A stretch of DNA of 64,000 bases. Origin: Phytophthora sp. 'mugwort'. Taxonomy: Eukaryota > Oomycota > Peronosporomycetes > Peronosporales > Peronosporaceae. Shown here piece after piece: positions 44,860-56,977 of this stretch. Position numbers and translations under genes: made by a program. Numbering within the stretch: the first letter of the stretch is position 1; every line of letters begins with the position of its first letter. A model generated the notes under the pieces. The model was not told the origin of the DNA and made no database searches. It saw only the letters and a list, made by a program, of their open reading frames with translations. The stretch is from NCBI GenBank assembly GCA_033558025.1, contig JAUCEF010000005.1, forward strand, positions 4,030,001 through 4,094,000. Reading direction: 5' to 3'.

Positions 44860-45450
44860 TCACTGGCTGGTCAAACATGGCAACGTCCGCTGTTCCAATC
44901 CAACATGTCCAGATCTAGCTTGACCACAGATCGTGCTTAATTCCAAGGAGAAGCCTATGTCAGAAGGCGGAGGGGGGGGAGAGGGAGAGAGAGCCCTCGA
45001 ATGCAAGTTCTCCATGGGGTCCATGAGAGAACACACCCATTGACTTGACTTACAGCGCGCTCGAGTCGTTGAGTGTCCCCACTTCTCTTCATTGCCAAGC
45101 TCGCATATGCTCCAGCGATGGTCTGACAACCATTTTGCCGTCGAATGTAGTGGTTGCCCGTGGCCGCCGCGATGATCGTGCCATCGGCATACTCACAAAC
45201 GCCGTCGGGAAGTTGAAACTCGCTTCAGCTGCAGGTCCTCGCTCCAGCCTTTATTTCCATTATCAGCAAGCGCAAACGTCTCCACCCCGTCGATGATACT
45301 ACCCGTGTCTGCAAGTGTACTTTTACTCGGCAAGGCAGCGAGTTTGACCTTGCTGTGTCCTGTACCGCACACAAAGAGATGCCGTTCGTCTGAAGACGCA
45401 GCGATCCCCTTTAAAATGAGCAGCCCGGGACACTAGTGAGCGTCTCCATC
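44860..45450 (-). pseudogene. Degenerate NHL/beta-propeller-like remnant
   Basis: Minus-strand frames read GIAASSDERHLFVCGTGHSKVKLAALPSKS (45430-45340), DTGSIIDGVETFALADNGNK, and, in another frame, FQLPDGVCEYADGTIIAAATGNHYIRR (about 45215-45130). The repeated pattern P-D-G-V-x-x-x-x-D-G-x-I-x-x-A-x-T-G-N-H-x-I-R is the NHL repeat signature. Frameshifts and stops separate the repeats. The element is probably a decayed piece of a propeller protein; no start or stop could be assigned. Confidence 0.4.
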
Positions 45451-45644
45451 CAGACGTCCTCTCTTACCAGACCCAATCCGCCGCATTCCATACCAATTTC
45501 GAGCCACGACCCGAAAAATTGACGGAGCCCCGGTACTAATTGTTGATATCAGGTTACCCAAAGGACGTTCAGAGGTTTCTCATCTATTCCCACTCAGTCG
45601 CGAAACTACCAGCCAAGGGGCAAGCAGCCAGGGTACAAGTAGCG

Positions 45645-48600
45645 ATGGATCGATCGTTGGCGCGCTCCCGTGCGCGGCTGCGGTCGTCGCGCATCGCGGA
45701 CAATCAGGATGTGTCGGCTCTCTCGGCTTCAAAGAGCTCCTCGTCGTCGCCTGAGGATTGTGGACGTGACATTCTGCTGCGACTATTGAAGCAGATCGCC
45801 AAGTTTCTCAAGCGGAAGGAGATGATGAGCTCGCGCGTTGCAGCGTCCAACGAGTGGCGGAAGAGCTGCAGTCGACGACGCCCCGAGAGCAGCAGCAACA
45901 ACCTGTTTGAGGTGGTCATTCAGGTCTGTGAGCAGCGGATGAGGCGACTCGAACGATCGGTACGTTGGTAGCTTATTAAGAGGTCGTCACAGTCATGAGC
46001 GGGCTAATGGTGCTTGGTGTATTTTGCAGACGTCAGGGGGGTACGGTGGACGAGAGCAGGAAGCGTGGGGTGCGCAATCTCCACGAATGTTAGTGGCTGA
46101 AGCTATCGTGCAGGAACTTTTGGTGAGTTTAATGGAGTTGCGGATGAAGGAGAAGGAGACGCTCGTGATGAATGAGGTCGAGAGTGTAGAGGCCATGCGT
46201 CAACTGCACGTACATCTGCACAAGGATGAGGAATTGGTACGTAACTTGTTATTATAGCTATCCACGTCTCAGCGGACTGAAGGTTCGTGGGTTGACCGTA
46301 GGTTCGCAACAAGGTTTGTGTCGGAGCTGGCGATGAACAGCAGCTGGAAGAACTGCAACTGATGCTACGAACGGATTTCTTGGAGGAGGTGGCGGGTGCC
46401 GAGAGCCCGCAGAAGAAACAACAGACTGACTCGGCCAATGAGGCGTCGTTGCAGTTTGCGTGGGAGACTATTGAGGACCAGAAGAAGGAGATTATTCGAC
46501 TGCGAGCGGAAAACGAAGAGCTCAAGGGTTTAGATAGCAGCTCTGAGGCACTCAGGGCGTCGTTCTTTGAGGACGAACCTGCCAAGGTGATTCATCTGCT
46601 GCGGTCCCAGCTTTCGTCTCACCACGACAAGAACTTGGATCTCCTTCACGACCATATTCAACGGCTGGAAAAAGCCCTTCAGAGCGCGACGGCATCCTCA
46701 CGAAAGACACGCCGAGGCTGGGACGGCTCCAAGTCGACCTTGGAATCCACTCGTCGCAGTGAAAAGGACGATTGGTCCTCGTCTCTGTTGTCTCGCAGCG
46801 TCATAGGCACAGACTTTTCGAGGACGCAGCTACCCAGAAAGATGTGTGACGAGTGTCGCAAGAACTCCGCGTCACTTCTAGCGCTTCGATCAGAAGTCAA
46901 GCAGCTACGAGCGCATGCCGAAACGGATGACGAATCCCTGCTACAAGCTCAAAAGGATCGAGGACAGCTTCAGCGCGAGAATTCGGCCCTCTCCGCTGCT
47001 CTACTTTCAGCCAAGCAGAAGCAGGAAGAGCTGCGTCAAGTGATTCTGGAGCTTACTCAGGAAAAGCACCAGCTCCAGAATTTGGGCGACTCAGAGCAAC
47101 GTACGTTCGAACGCCGTGTTCATGTGCTCAAGGAGCAGCTGGACGCGCTAGAGGAGCAAAAAGCTCATCTAAAGCGGAAATTTGACGAGCTCGTCAGCAA
47201 ATATGACGCGGAAATGAGCGAGAAAAGGACAATCGCAATGAAGTACACGGACTTGCAGGACATGCACGCAGGGCTGACTCAATCTACCAGTGAGCTGCAA
47301 AAGCAAGTAACGAGTCTAGACGAGACTGTTCGGCAAGGTGAGACGATGGCGGGAGTAATGGAGGCAGCTCGAAAAGACCTGCAAGCTCGACTAAACGCGA
47401 TGGAGCAAGAGAGTGCTTCAAAAGCTACCGAGTTAGATGAGAAGAGTGCTGTTATCTGTGACTTACGAGCTCAGCTAGCTGAATTACAGCATTGTCTTGA
47501 TACTGTAGACATGGAGAAGCACAGGTCAGCTGGTGAAATTGAACGGCTTCTTCAAACACTTGACGAGTGCAAGCGAAAGAACCAACGCCTTGAAAAAGGC
47601 TTTGAGGAGCTGAACCAAGGGAAAAAACTTCTTGCGAGTCTGCAACAGGTGGAGAGAGGGGCGTCAGCAATGCAACTGAAGGAGTTAAAGCAGACGCGAG
47701 AGCAAATGGAGTCACTGAAGCTGGAGCTATCCTCGACGAAATCTGAGTGTGTTCGACTGGAACAAACCTTGTCGGAGGTTCATGAGGGTAGCAAAGCTGC
47801 ACAGACTGAGCATCAGCAGGAAGTAGAGCGGATACAGCACGAGCTGAGCTCATTAAAGCAAAAATGCTCCAGCCTGGATGAGCAGGTGAAGTCCCAGCGA
47901 ACACTACAAGAGACGATAAAGCAAGATAACTGCGAGCGTATCAAGAATTTGTCCCAAGAGCTGACCGAGTCGAAGACTGCTATGCTCATGTGGATGAACA
48001 AGTATAATACCGTCAACGAAGAGAAACAGAAACGCGAGAATGACGTACAGAGTCTGTCAGAAGAGCAGTACAGTCTTCAACGAATGGTCGAGGAGCTCCA
48101 AGCTGAACGTGAGGCGAGGACCCAAGTAGAGGCCGCGAATGAAGCGGCTCATAAGCAAGAGATATCTTGTTTGACCGAGCAGCAGCGCACGATGGAGAGA
48201 GAGCGTCGTGCCATGAATCAAGAGCAGAAGGCGCTTATCAAACTGGTTCAAACCTTGCAAGCGCGCCCCGAGCTGCAACAACGAGCATTCCGCGAAATGC
48301 TCATGACATGTCAACGTGGAACAGAGCGCACGTTCTGTCAGCTTGCTGAACGGGTTAACGTCACGTTGGACAAGTTGAGCACCGTGGAAAAACGATATGA
48401 GACACTAAAAACTCTACTAGCTGAGCGTAAATTGATTCGTGACGAGACGCAAGATGAAGATTCGTCCTCAGACGGAAACGGATGCCAGGTTGTCCCCAAG
48501 CTGACGTCACCGCAAATTGTCGTACAGGAAGATAATTTTTTAAGCAGCAGCACATCGGACTTCGCTATATCCGCTCCACCTCCAGCATGGCTGCAAGCCA

Positions 48601-49796
48601 TTGCACAGTTGGATGGTGCACAACCAGAAGATGATTACCCTACGAGAACGGAAGTCCAAAAGCGTCTCGACGATGACGAAACAACAGCGACAATAGCAGT
48701 ATTGGAAAGGCAGATGGAGCACTGGAAGTGGAAATACTTTGTGCAGTGCTTGGTGTACCAACTGAAAGCTAAACTGGAGACTCGTCAACTTCACAAGCTG
48801 AAACTTGTTAACATTATCTTCGCGCGGCGACTTTTGAAAGAGCTACAGATAAGCCAGCAAGCGCATTATTTTGCCAATTGGAAGTATCAAACTCAAGTAC
48901 AGAGTTACCAAGTGAAGCTACGTGCTAGAAATGACCCTCTCCGACCCACATTTTCCCCTACGACGACAATGGCATTGGCGAATTGTATCCAGCTAGTCCG
49001 TAAGTTCTGTGATCCTGCACGGAAACATGATAAAGGAGGAGCGACCAAACTCGCACAGGTCCAAGGATCGGATGAATTGACGAGCTACTTACTTGAGATT
49101 AACACTAAGGTCGCCAGTTGGAAAGTGGCAGTGGATCGAAAACTCGCCGAGTACGCCGAACGAAACAACCAGCTCATGGCCGTACAGAGGAGGTGTGCTG
49201 AGCTAAAGGACCTGGTGGGCTTAAATCAACGTCTTATCGAGGAAATGGAGCGTCGCTCTGCCGGCCAACAAAATGTCGTGGAAGCCGCGTGGGATTTCGC
49301 CACGGCTTATAAGGCCCTTTCGCCGTCTGCGAGAGCTCAAGTATTTCAGTCGCGCGACTTTCTCTGTGCCTCCAAGGGGATTGTACAAGGTCTTAACTCG
49401 CTGGGACTACCACGTTCAGTGAACAAACTCAGTCAAACTCTCGGTCCAAAACCCACACGCAAAAGTGATAACAGGACAACATCGTCCACGAAATTGAACT
49501 TCCTATCAGCAAGTGCGGCACCGCGTGTGACAAGTTTAAGCAGCTCAATGACCGCGACGGGGAAGTCTCGTGAACGACTTAATGACTCAAATATTGAGCT
49601 ACTGGAAGACGCTGTCGGCTCGTTGAAAGGGGCGATGCAAAAGCAGCGTAACCTTCAGATGGAGCTCAAGAGAAAAGAGCGCTCACTGACCCTGACCATG
49701 AAAGAGCTTCACAAGCGCAACATGCAGTTCCTGCTTCTCAGATCATTCCTGCTGTGGAAAAGTGCTCGGTCGGATCGCGCCCGTTGCAGAGGTTGA
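45645..49796 (+). CDS. Large coiled-coil protein, three exons
   Basis: Exons are 45645-45959, 46030-46236 and 46302-49796 (GT-AG, phase 0), giving 1338 aa from MDRSLARSRARLRSSR. After a Ser/Arg-rich head (1-60) the protein is almost continuous coiled coil, with long runs of Glu, Gln, Lys and Leu heptads (for example ELEKLRQVILELTQEKHQL-like text at exon 3 residues 215-245). Toward the C-terminus are three short patterns with a Trp after an aromatic or Leu: MEHWKWKYFVQ, HYFANWKYQTQ and LRSFLLWKSARS. These resemble Sfi1-type centrin-binding repeats, so a basal body or centrosome role is possible. I do not recognise an orthologue. The ATG at 45645 is the first in the long frame with a plausible N-terminus; upstream candidates are not excluded. 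Confidence 0.85.
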
Positions 49797-49819
49797 TGGC
49801 AAGCAAGGGAACCAAGTTT

Positions 49820-49864
49820 CGGGTACATGTATTATTCATTAAAAATGAATTATACATGTACCCG
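49820..49864. repeat. 21-bp hairpin downstream of the coiled-coil gene
   Basis: The arms 49820-49840 and 49844-49864 are complementary with one mismatch around an AAA loop; the outer word is CGGGTACATGTA. The hairpin begins 24 bp after the stop codon of the coiled-coil gene and may be a MITE end or a 3' end structure. Confidence 0.85.
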
Positions 49865-50559
49865 AAAAATGATTCATTTTTAACCCTAGGACCAAGGAAC
49901 ATTTAGAAAGACACTTGATGGCGACTGGGTAGTTGTTTCAGCATTTTTAGGCGGACGGTTTCCTCGCCTTGAAAAACGCACCTTCCTAGCGGATTCATAT
50001 GAGAGGTCGCAAAGCATAAATGAGCGAGATAACTACTGCATACTTAGCAGCAAGTTATCTTCATCTAACTTACCATACATCTCATCCCGCACCGACAGCG
50101 ACGATAGCGTGGTTGAAGGCGGCCAAGGATTCAAGTGGCCGGGCACTTTCTAATCATCAGCGAGCTCCACGATCCTAGCCTGACAGGCACCCACCCCAGC
50201 TGTCAATGCTTATGCGGGCATAACGCATTCTTGGGCGATCACAAACCGGTATGCACACTGCATCGAATAGAATGAATTTCAAACCTTGAGCTAGATTAAA
50301 GATAATAATGCGCACGAAGTAATTAGAGCCGTTGATACTACCCATGCTTTTATCATACGACGCAAGGCTATATTAGTGATCAGATACACGTTATATTTCA
50401 TTAGTCGACTGGTACTTCCCATAGATCCAAATGAGAGATCCTCAAAGGCTTGTGCAAGGTAAGCAGAATCGTACAGCTACGTGATTGCCTTTGTTCTCTA
50501 CCCTACTTGTTAGGCCCCAAGGAGGTATACGGTATTCATTTTTTGCCTCAGCTTACTTT
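49865..50559. other. Intergenic region
   Basis: No gene was recognised. It separates the coiled-coil gene from the inverted GH3 repeat. Confidence 0.5.
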
Positions 50560-53065
50560 GGCAACCACACCAGCGAGATGTTGAGCTAGAGCAAAACAAC
50601 TACACTCAGATTTCTCGCTACGCATTACTCAAGGAATGCACCATACGGGTAGTCACCCGTTTGCAAAGTGAACGTCGCGCATAGCGGGTTGGCCGCAGCG
50701 GTCTAGTTGTACACGTCGCAGTCTGTCTCCGGTTTGACCGCAATCACGTCCGTGTCCTCCGCTACCTGCTTCCTACCATTGCCGACCTGTGGGCAGTACA
50801 CGCTCCAGTCATCCAACGTCAACGAAAACGATACAGTCTGCTGACCAGGCTCCAGGCTGATCTTTGAGAACTTTTTCAGCTGCTTCACCTCGGGAACCGA
50901 GATGGAGCGGTACGGCTGGGTGAGGAAAAGCATTACAGTCTCCTTTCTGGTCCTGCTACCGGCGTTTGTCACCACGACAGAGACATCAATGGAGTCGAAG
51001 CTGAAAGTGACATTGATCTTGCTGAGCGTGAGGTCAGAGTAGGTGAACTCGGTGTAGCTGAGACCAGTACCAAAGTCCCATTGCATCTCGCAGTCGTCCG
51101 AATCGACGCATTGCGTCGACACGCGGTGATTGTACGGGATCATCACATTGCCAGAATCCTTTGGGTAGGTGATCGGCATGCAGCCGTTCGGGTTCACCTG
51201 GCCGTAGAGAATTTCGGCCATAGCCTTACCGCCCTGTTCACAAGCGAGCAGACCGTGAACCACGGCGTGGACATTTTCGGGAGGTCACCGAGCAGACGTG
51301 GGCGGCCTTCGAAGAGGACAACGATCACCTTGGTACCGGTGGACGCAAGCTCCTTAACGTATTCAATCTGACCAGATGGAAGAGCAAGGTCATCGATGTC
51401 ACCAGTCTTCTCCGTGTAGGGGTGTTCGCCAATGACGGCAACCGTGTACTCTGCCTGACTCGCATACTCTTTAGCGGTGGTCAGGTTAGCAGTCGTGTAG
51501 TTACCATCCGAATCCAAATCGTTAAAGTACGTCACCTTGTCACCGGCGATAGCCTCCATACCTTCCTTCACGGAAATGCCGTTCGGAAAGAGTTCATTAC
51601 CGGTGTAACCCGGCCAGCTGACGCTCCATCCCCCGCATTGCTTGCCAATGTTGTGGGCGGAGTGGCCAGTCAGGAATACCCCAGAGGACGAACTCGAGAT
51701 CGGCAGCGTGCTCTCGTTGTTCTGGAGTAGCACAATGGAATCGCGGGCCATCTCCAACGACTTTTCAACATCAGCGTCGTTGCGGACCTTGGCAACATCG
51801 TCGGTGCCCAGGATTGGGGTGTCAAACAGGCCCAACTTGACTTTGGTCTTGATGATGCGCTTTGCAGATTCCTTAAGACGGTCGAAGTACTCGGGGCTTT
51901 CCTCGAGCAGGAGTTTGGTGCTGTTGAGGTACCCATCACCAACCCCCATGCTCATGTCGATTCCCGTGTGCGCATACGACATTCGAACGGCCTCGTCCAC
52001 AGTGCGTGCGATGCGGTGGAACGAGTTGAGCGAGCCATCTCGCCGAAATCGGGGTGCCGGCAAGGCCCTCGAAGGCGAGGTCCTCACGCAGCAGCTGCTG
52101 GAGGATCTTGTGGTTGCCAATAGTGGGGACGCCATTAATCGAAATATAGTTTTCCATCGTCGTCATAACACCGGCATCAATAGCAGCTTTAAATGACCTC
52201 ACGAAATAGTTGAGCAGGTCGAAGTCCGAGATCTGGACGCCGTCTTTATCGTGGCCTGTTGGGGTCTTGCTGTATGCCACAACATGTTTCATGCACGCCG
52301 CGGTTTGGTTGTTGCTCTGCAGACTGCGGATGACAGCGTCGGCCGTCACCGACACAAGGTACGGATCTTCACCAAACGTCCCGTAAGTGCGCGACCACGG
52401 CGGGTTGCTCGAGATCTCGATGATTGGTCCGAACACCCAAGGGATTCCGGCAGCCTGTGTGTCCTGACCAGCGACACGGCCCATCTCGTAGACGAGGTCG
52501 GGGTTGAACGAGGCAGCGCCGTTAATTTGAGCTCCGAACGGCGTAGTGTTCAGAACGAAGCCGGCAACGTGAACCGAGTCGAGGCCGTAGATCATCGGGA
52601 TCCCGTCGTTCTCTTCCATGACGATCTCTTGGATGCGCGTAATGATGTCGCCATTCCGCAACATTCCAGCCAACTGCACCGGTAACCCCCGCGTTAGGGC
52701 CGTTTGTGAACGGCGTGGTCAAAAAGGACCCGACATGGCGTTTGGCGTAGTAGCACACGAGGTCCTCGTTCTACGAAAGTCTTTGTTCAACACGGAGAAG
52801 ATGGCGACCTGGGCCAATAAAAAAAATTGGCCGACGACTTGTTCAGCGGTGAAATTCTCGACGACGGAGTTGGCGCGAGCGCGGAAGTGTCCAGGAGAAC
52901 CACAGCAGTGCAGCAGAGCGCGAAAAGGCTTCTTGAGCATACTTTGCTTGATGTTTCTTGTGCTCTTGGCGGTGAGTTTGGAAATGAACGATCGGAAACT
53001 AAGCCAAACAAGTAACTGAAGATTTGTGGGTCGAAGTATCGACTCAAAGCTCTCTCCATGCAGCA
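50560..53065. repeat. Left arm of large inverted repeat
   Basis: The arm matches the reverse complement of 54650-54903 plus 60425-62710. The core 50703-52830 has about three substitutions and one 3-nt indel against its partner. Identity is visibly lower upstream of the gene break (52835-53065) and in the 3' flank (50560-50700). Confidence 0.85.
50703..52940 (-). pseudogene. GH3 beta-glucosidase pseudogene, left copy (A)
   Basis: The minus-strand reading is a secreted GH3 glycosidase: VVENFTAEQVVGQ...AQVAIFSVLNKDF, then IITRIQEIVMEENDGIPMIYGLDSVH, NPDLVYEMGRVAGQDTQAAGIPWVFGP, RTYGTFGEDPYLV, AACMKHVVAYSKTPTGHDKDG, MTTMENYISINGVP, and after the break the C-terminal domain with WDFGTGLSYTEFTYSDLTLSK and a final FnIII-like part. 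Frameshifts occur near 52760, 52650, 52040 and 51280, giving separate frames. The third lies at the expected nucleophile segment (FEGL...T-D), so the catalytic Asp region is lost. The putative signal peptide (MLKKPFRALLHCC) is degraded. The ATG is at 52940. The family acts on beta-glucosides of cellulose or glucan outside the cell. This copy has no LTR element inserted. Confidence 0.85.
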
Positions 53066-54649
53066 CTGTGGCCCTCAACAAATACTGTAGAGCTAAAGCA
53101 GAAAAAAAAATGTTTTATACACTAGTAACGGAGCAACGCGACCGAGTTGCTCCGTCGAGTAGCTCAGGGGGCCGACATCCATCAACGGCTTCGCCATTTT
53201 GCAGTCCGACGTCACCGCCCAAGCTGAGCACTCATGAATTACTCTACTACCTCTGTAGAAAAAATCTACTTCATAAGATCGCAGTGGGAGGTAAAATTTG
53301 CGGTTATGTTGGCCGCCAACTCCCACTGCCACACTAAGCAGTAGCCGCGGATACTACGATAGGTGGGCATCGCGCGCTAGACGACGACGCTAAGCACAAA
53401 CACCACGTGCACCACGATTTTGGTCGCCGAGCACCTGCCATCAGTGAAGGCAGTTCCCGGTCTGTCATGATAACGACATCGCTGGAGGACGTGCCCGCGG
53501 TCGATGCATGCAGGATCCGGCAGATCATACCCGTGAAGATATCAAGAGCTCAGTACTAATGTTTCAGATCATGTTCCCGAGAGGCATGAGTTTTCCGGTC
53601 ACCTGGGTCGCGCATTGTTGCCGTGCACGATCTCACTGATGTTGACCCAGTCAGGTAGGAGTACGGAGTGGGAACCAGCACGATGGCAAATCCGGCGATC
53701 AAGCCTCGCCGAAGTCCACAGAGACTTGGTCCTGCATGACCGGGTTTATAACAGAGAAGAAGACGCTGGGCGCCGCCAAATATATCAACCAGGACGAGCA
53801 CGACACGCGCGCCTTGTGGATGATGTTTGTTTGTTCAAACCCGCGAGTTGTTGCGATCGTTGCCGCTATCTCACCCTTAATTGCGACTACGAACGCTAAC
53901 TCCATGTTATAAACCGTAGCTATTCCCAGGGCTAGGTGGCGGTTTGGTCGTGGCTCATACCTGCTAACCTGTCACAAGTTAGCCTATAGTCACGTACTGG
54001 GTCTCTGCTCCTGCGGATTACGCGTTTAGTATGGGAGCTAAATCGTGTACCCCCACTTTAATGGCATCTCTACCTGCACACGGGGTGCCCTAATTCGACT
54101 AGCTACAAAAACATTAATCCCACACGTCTCATATTCTTTGAGGCGTTCGTGAGTCGAAGCTTTCTGCGAAAGAAAAGTGCCCCCTTGCAAAGGATTGCAG
54201 ATGTCAGCCCTAACCGTTCATGTCTCACTTGAGTAGAGCTAAGCAAATTGAGTAGAGCTAAGCAAATTGAGTAGAGCTAAGCAAATTGAGGTAAGAAATA
54301 GAATAAAACGGAACATACGATTGTAAATGGGGACTTCGTCCCCAATAAATCTTTTTTCAATTGATTAATTTTAAATTAAATAAACTGTAGTAAATGCGCG
54401 ACGTACTTTACAAGCACTCAGTTTTCGCCAAGCAGAACCGAGCATTGACTACATAGTGTAGCACATCCCCCATCCCCCCAGTCCAGCGTAAGCATGGAAG
54501 CCTCAATACCTTTCGGGAAGTCATCCCGCTCGTGCCACAATCGTGTGTGATTCTCAGTCGCGCCCCCTGCATAGCGCTGTGAAGATGAAGCTAACGGGAG
54601 TTGGTCCTCCTCTTTCGCTTCCCAACGCAAGGGATGCATGACACCACCA
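53066..54649. other. Spacer between the inverted GH3 arms
   Basis: The minus-strand stretches 53334-53528, 53556-53801 and 53699-53905 contain hydrophobic text (LIYLAAPSVFFSVINPVMQDQVSVDFGEA; LIAGFAIVLVPTPYSYLTGS) that could be a decayed membrane protein, but I do not recognise it. A 10-bp-arm hairpin, ACGGAGCAAC...GTTGCTCCGT, lies near 53125-53152. Nothing else was supported. Confidence 0.4.
54229..54285. repeat. Three tandem copies of a 19-bp unit
   Basis: TTGAGTAGAGCTAAGCAAA is repeated exactly at 54229-54247, 54248-54266 and 54267-54285, and a fourth copy begins TTGAG at 54286. Confidence 0.9.
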
Positions 54650-54898
54650 CATGGCTGCGTGGAGGGAGCTTTGAGTCGATACTTCGACCCACAAATCTTC
54701 AGTTAATTGTTTGGCTTAGTTTCCGATCGTTCATTTCCAAACTCACCACCAAGAGCACAAGAAACATCAAGCAAAGTATGCTCAAGAAGTGGCTTTTCGA
54801 GCTCTGCTACGCTGCTGTGGGTCTCGTGGCCACTTCCGCAGACGATTTCGACGCCCGCGCCAACTCCATTGTCGAGAATTTCACCGCTGAACAAGTCG

Positions 54899-54903
54899 TC
54901 GGC
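54899..54903. other. Target-site duplication (left) TCGGC
   Basis: TCGGC immediately precedes the left LTR. The same five bases follow the right LTR at 60420-60424. The uninterrupted left arm has only one copy, so this is the 5-bp duplication made by integration. Confidence 0.92.
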
Positions 54904-55127
54904 TGATCTGGCAAGTATCTGGTACCCGACTGGTACCATTCTCAGAAAATGTCAGCTCGCAGCCATTGAAAGCAGCTGCAAACTCAGTGACACCAGGGAT
55001 AGGCCGCCCCCCATCTGACTAGTACCTCGTGCAGTAGAGGCTAAGTAAGGGGGCCAAAGGAAACGTAAATACAGATCAGTTTGGAATCGGAGTCGTAACC
55101 CCGAGCACCTGAGTGAAGGAAGGAACA
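54904..55127 (+). repeat. Left LTR (224 bp)
   Basis: TG...CA ends. Relative to the right LTR it has an extra 11 bp near 54924-54940 (a GGTACC-flanked duplication) and a handful of substitutions. Confidence 0.9.
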
Positions 55128-55196
55128 AAACTAGTTTTAGCTCTTACCTAGAGCACAGTAAACTCCGCGTCCGGTAGACGCGTGAGTAAGAGCATT

Positions 55197-56280
55197 ATGT
55201 CGGATCATGGTGGAGAGGATGTCGAAGACCTCGCCGCCCGTACTGCGGCAATCCAGCTAGAGAACACTGGGTCTCGATCACCAGGTCTGCGGGTACAGAT
55301 ACCCCAGATACGTGACCCCTTTGGGGGAGACGAAGACCAAGATCATCAGATGCCGACGGCGAGCCCATAGAGGCAGGTTTCCGTCATCGAGTAGCGGCCG
55401 CACCCGACTCCCACAACCTCCTCGGTATGAGGGACAGAGCATGCACGACCGGCGAGTATTCATGAGGAAGTACGAGACGTACTTAGCCGCCATTAACGCC
55501 TTTGCAGATGCAGTGGGGCGGCGTGTTCGCGATGCCAGTCGGAGCGTGCATAGAGACCCGTACTTAGCGTCTAATCGCTAGGTATGAGTTTAACTGCCCT
55601 TCCCATCTGATTGAGGAGCAGTAGGTGGACTACTTCAAGCAAGCTAAGGTCGCGACGCACGTGGACTATGCCACCGTCGACGACGCGATGAAGACGTTAC
55701 ACATGCAACCAAGTGGCCTGAACCAGAGAGTCGCATGATGCGGCTGTTAGGCGACATGGAAGACGTGCTTGATCGTTTCAACTTAACTGAAGTTGCATTC
55801 GATAACGAGCAAAGACGCCTCGTGAAGTACCTGGCTGACGCCCTAGAGCTCGCAAGCTTCCGAGCGGTCGCGAAAATCAGGCGGACTCTTCATGAGAATA
55901 AGAAGCTGAAGAATGAGGTTGTCCTCTTTTGTAAGTTGGTCGTGCAACTTCTATGCGAGTACATGACTTGGGAGAAGGCTGCCGAGAACGTGGCCGCCTC
56001 ATCCAGCTCACCAGACGTATCTCGCGGTAACGGACGAGACCGGAATAGTAATAACAGAGGACGCGGTTCTGGTCTGGGTAATAACAGGTGGAATGGTAGT
56101 GGGGCTACGGAGCCCCCCTACCGCCAATGGAGCTGATAGCAGTGGGTCAAACAACGGGGCTCGCAGTCAGCCCGGCTACAGCAGTGGTCGAGGAGCTGGC
56201 CGAGGTGGCGGGTAGCCCGACCCTGCGATACCAAGGAATCGAACCTGCTTGAAGTGTAACTCTCCAGATTATCGAGTACG
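55197..56280 (+). pseudogene. Gag region of the GH3-B retroelement
   Basis: A first stretch from 55197 reads MSDHGGEDVEDLAARTAAIQ and stops at about 55370. A second (55735-56136) holds MRLLGDMEDVLDRFNLTEVAF...LVKYLADALELASFRAVAKI, then a Gly/Arg/Asn-rich tract. From about 56230 a further frame has LKCNSPDYRVRDCPEA, a CCHC-type knuckle with Tyr in place of the His. Stops and frame changes are present. Confidence 0.7.
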
Positions 56281-56377
56281 GGATTGCCCGGAGGCCGGAC
56301 CGGGAGAAGCGGACCAGTTCCTACCGGCGATGCGCCAACGACGCAATGCACGCCCGTAACAGCGAACATGAGACGCG

Positions 56378-56977
56378 TTGCAACAATGGGTGACGCAATT
56401 ACAAGCCCTACAGCAGACGCGGGTACAGTGTCAGGTCATGTGGGCAACATTAGCAGTACAGGCTCTGCTATTGGATTCAAGAGCCGATATGTCCTTGGTG
56501 GCTCGAGGAGTGCCCGATACCCTGACAACATTGGGTACGCCTGCCTCAGTGAGGAATATTCCGGATCAGAGATTGATGCCTATTGGAGGGCGCGAGTTCG
56601 TAGTGTCCAGGGCCGCAACGTTCCCGGAAGTGGTGTTGGAGACGTCTGCAGGACCTCTCATTTTGCGGAATCTCGAATGTTATGTAGAAGAGGCGAATGA
56701 CTCGCTCGACCTGACTGTCGGCCGCCCTATCATGGAAATCTTGGGGTACTCAACAGACCAACTTTTGGTCAGCACGCGAGAGGTGAATTCGGAGTGGGAA
56801 CTAGAGGAGGCCCAACATAAAAAGCGCCTCTCGGGGGCCGAACCGTCGCCGCTACAGCGCCAGTGTCGCCTACAGGCCATAGCCAGAGAGGAGGATGCGG
56901 AAAACACGGACAAGGTGGAAAGACATGAGACTAGGACCGCATTGCCGACGATGGCCAAGAAGCACCTGGTGATGTGA
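56378..56977 (+). pseudogene. Aspartic protease region of the GH3-B retroelement
   Basis: The open frame (56378-56977) has ALLLDSRADMSLVARGV, the retropepsin motif with Asp-Ser-Arg instead of Asp-Ser/Thr-Gly, and LRNLECYVEEANDSLDLTVGRPIMEILGY, the typical C-terminal part. The Arg at the Gly position would be inactivating. The frame continues as a Glu/Arg-rich linker toward RT. Confidence 0.8.

Noticed and set aside
53125..53152. Hairpin ACGGAGCAAC...GTTGCTCCGT considered as a tRNA arm or regulatory site
   Set aside because: No other tRNA arms or A/B box spacing fit; it is a simple 10-bp inverted repeat.
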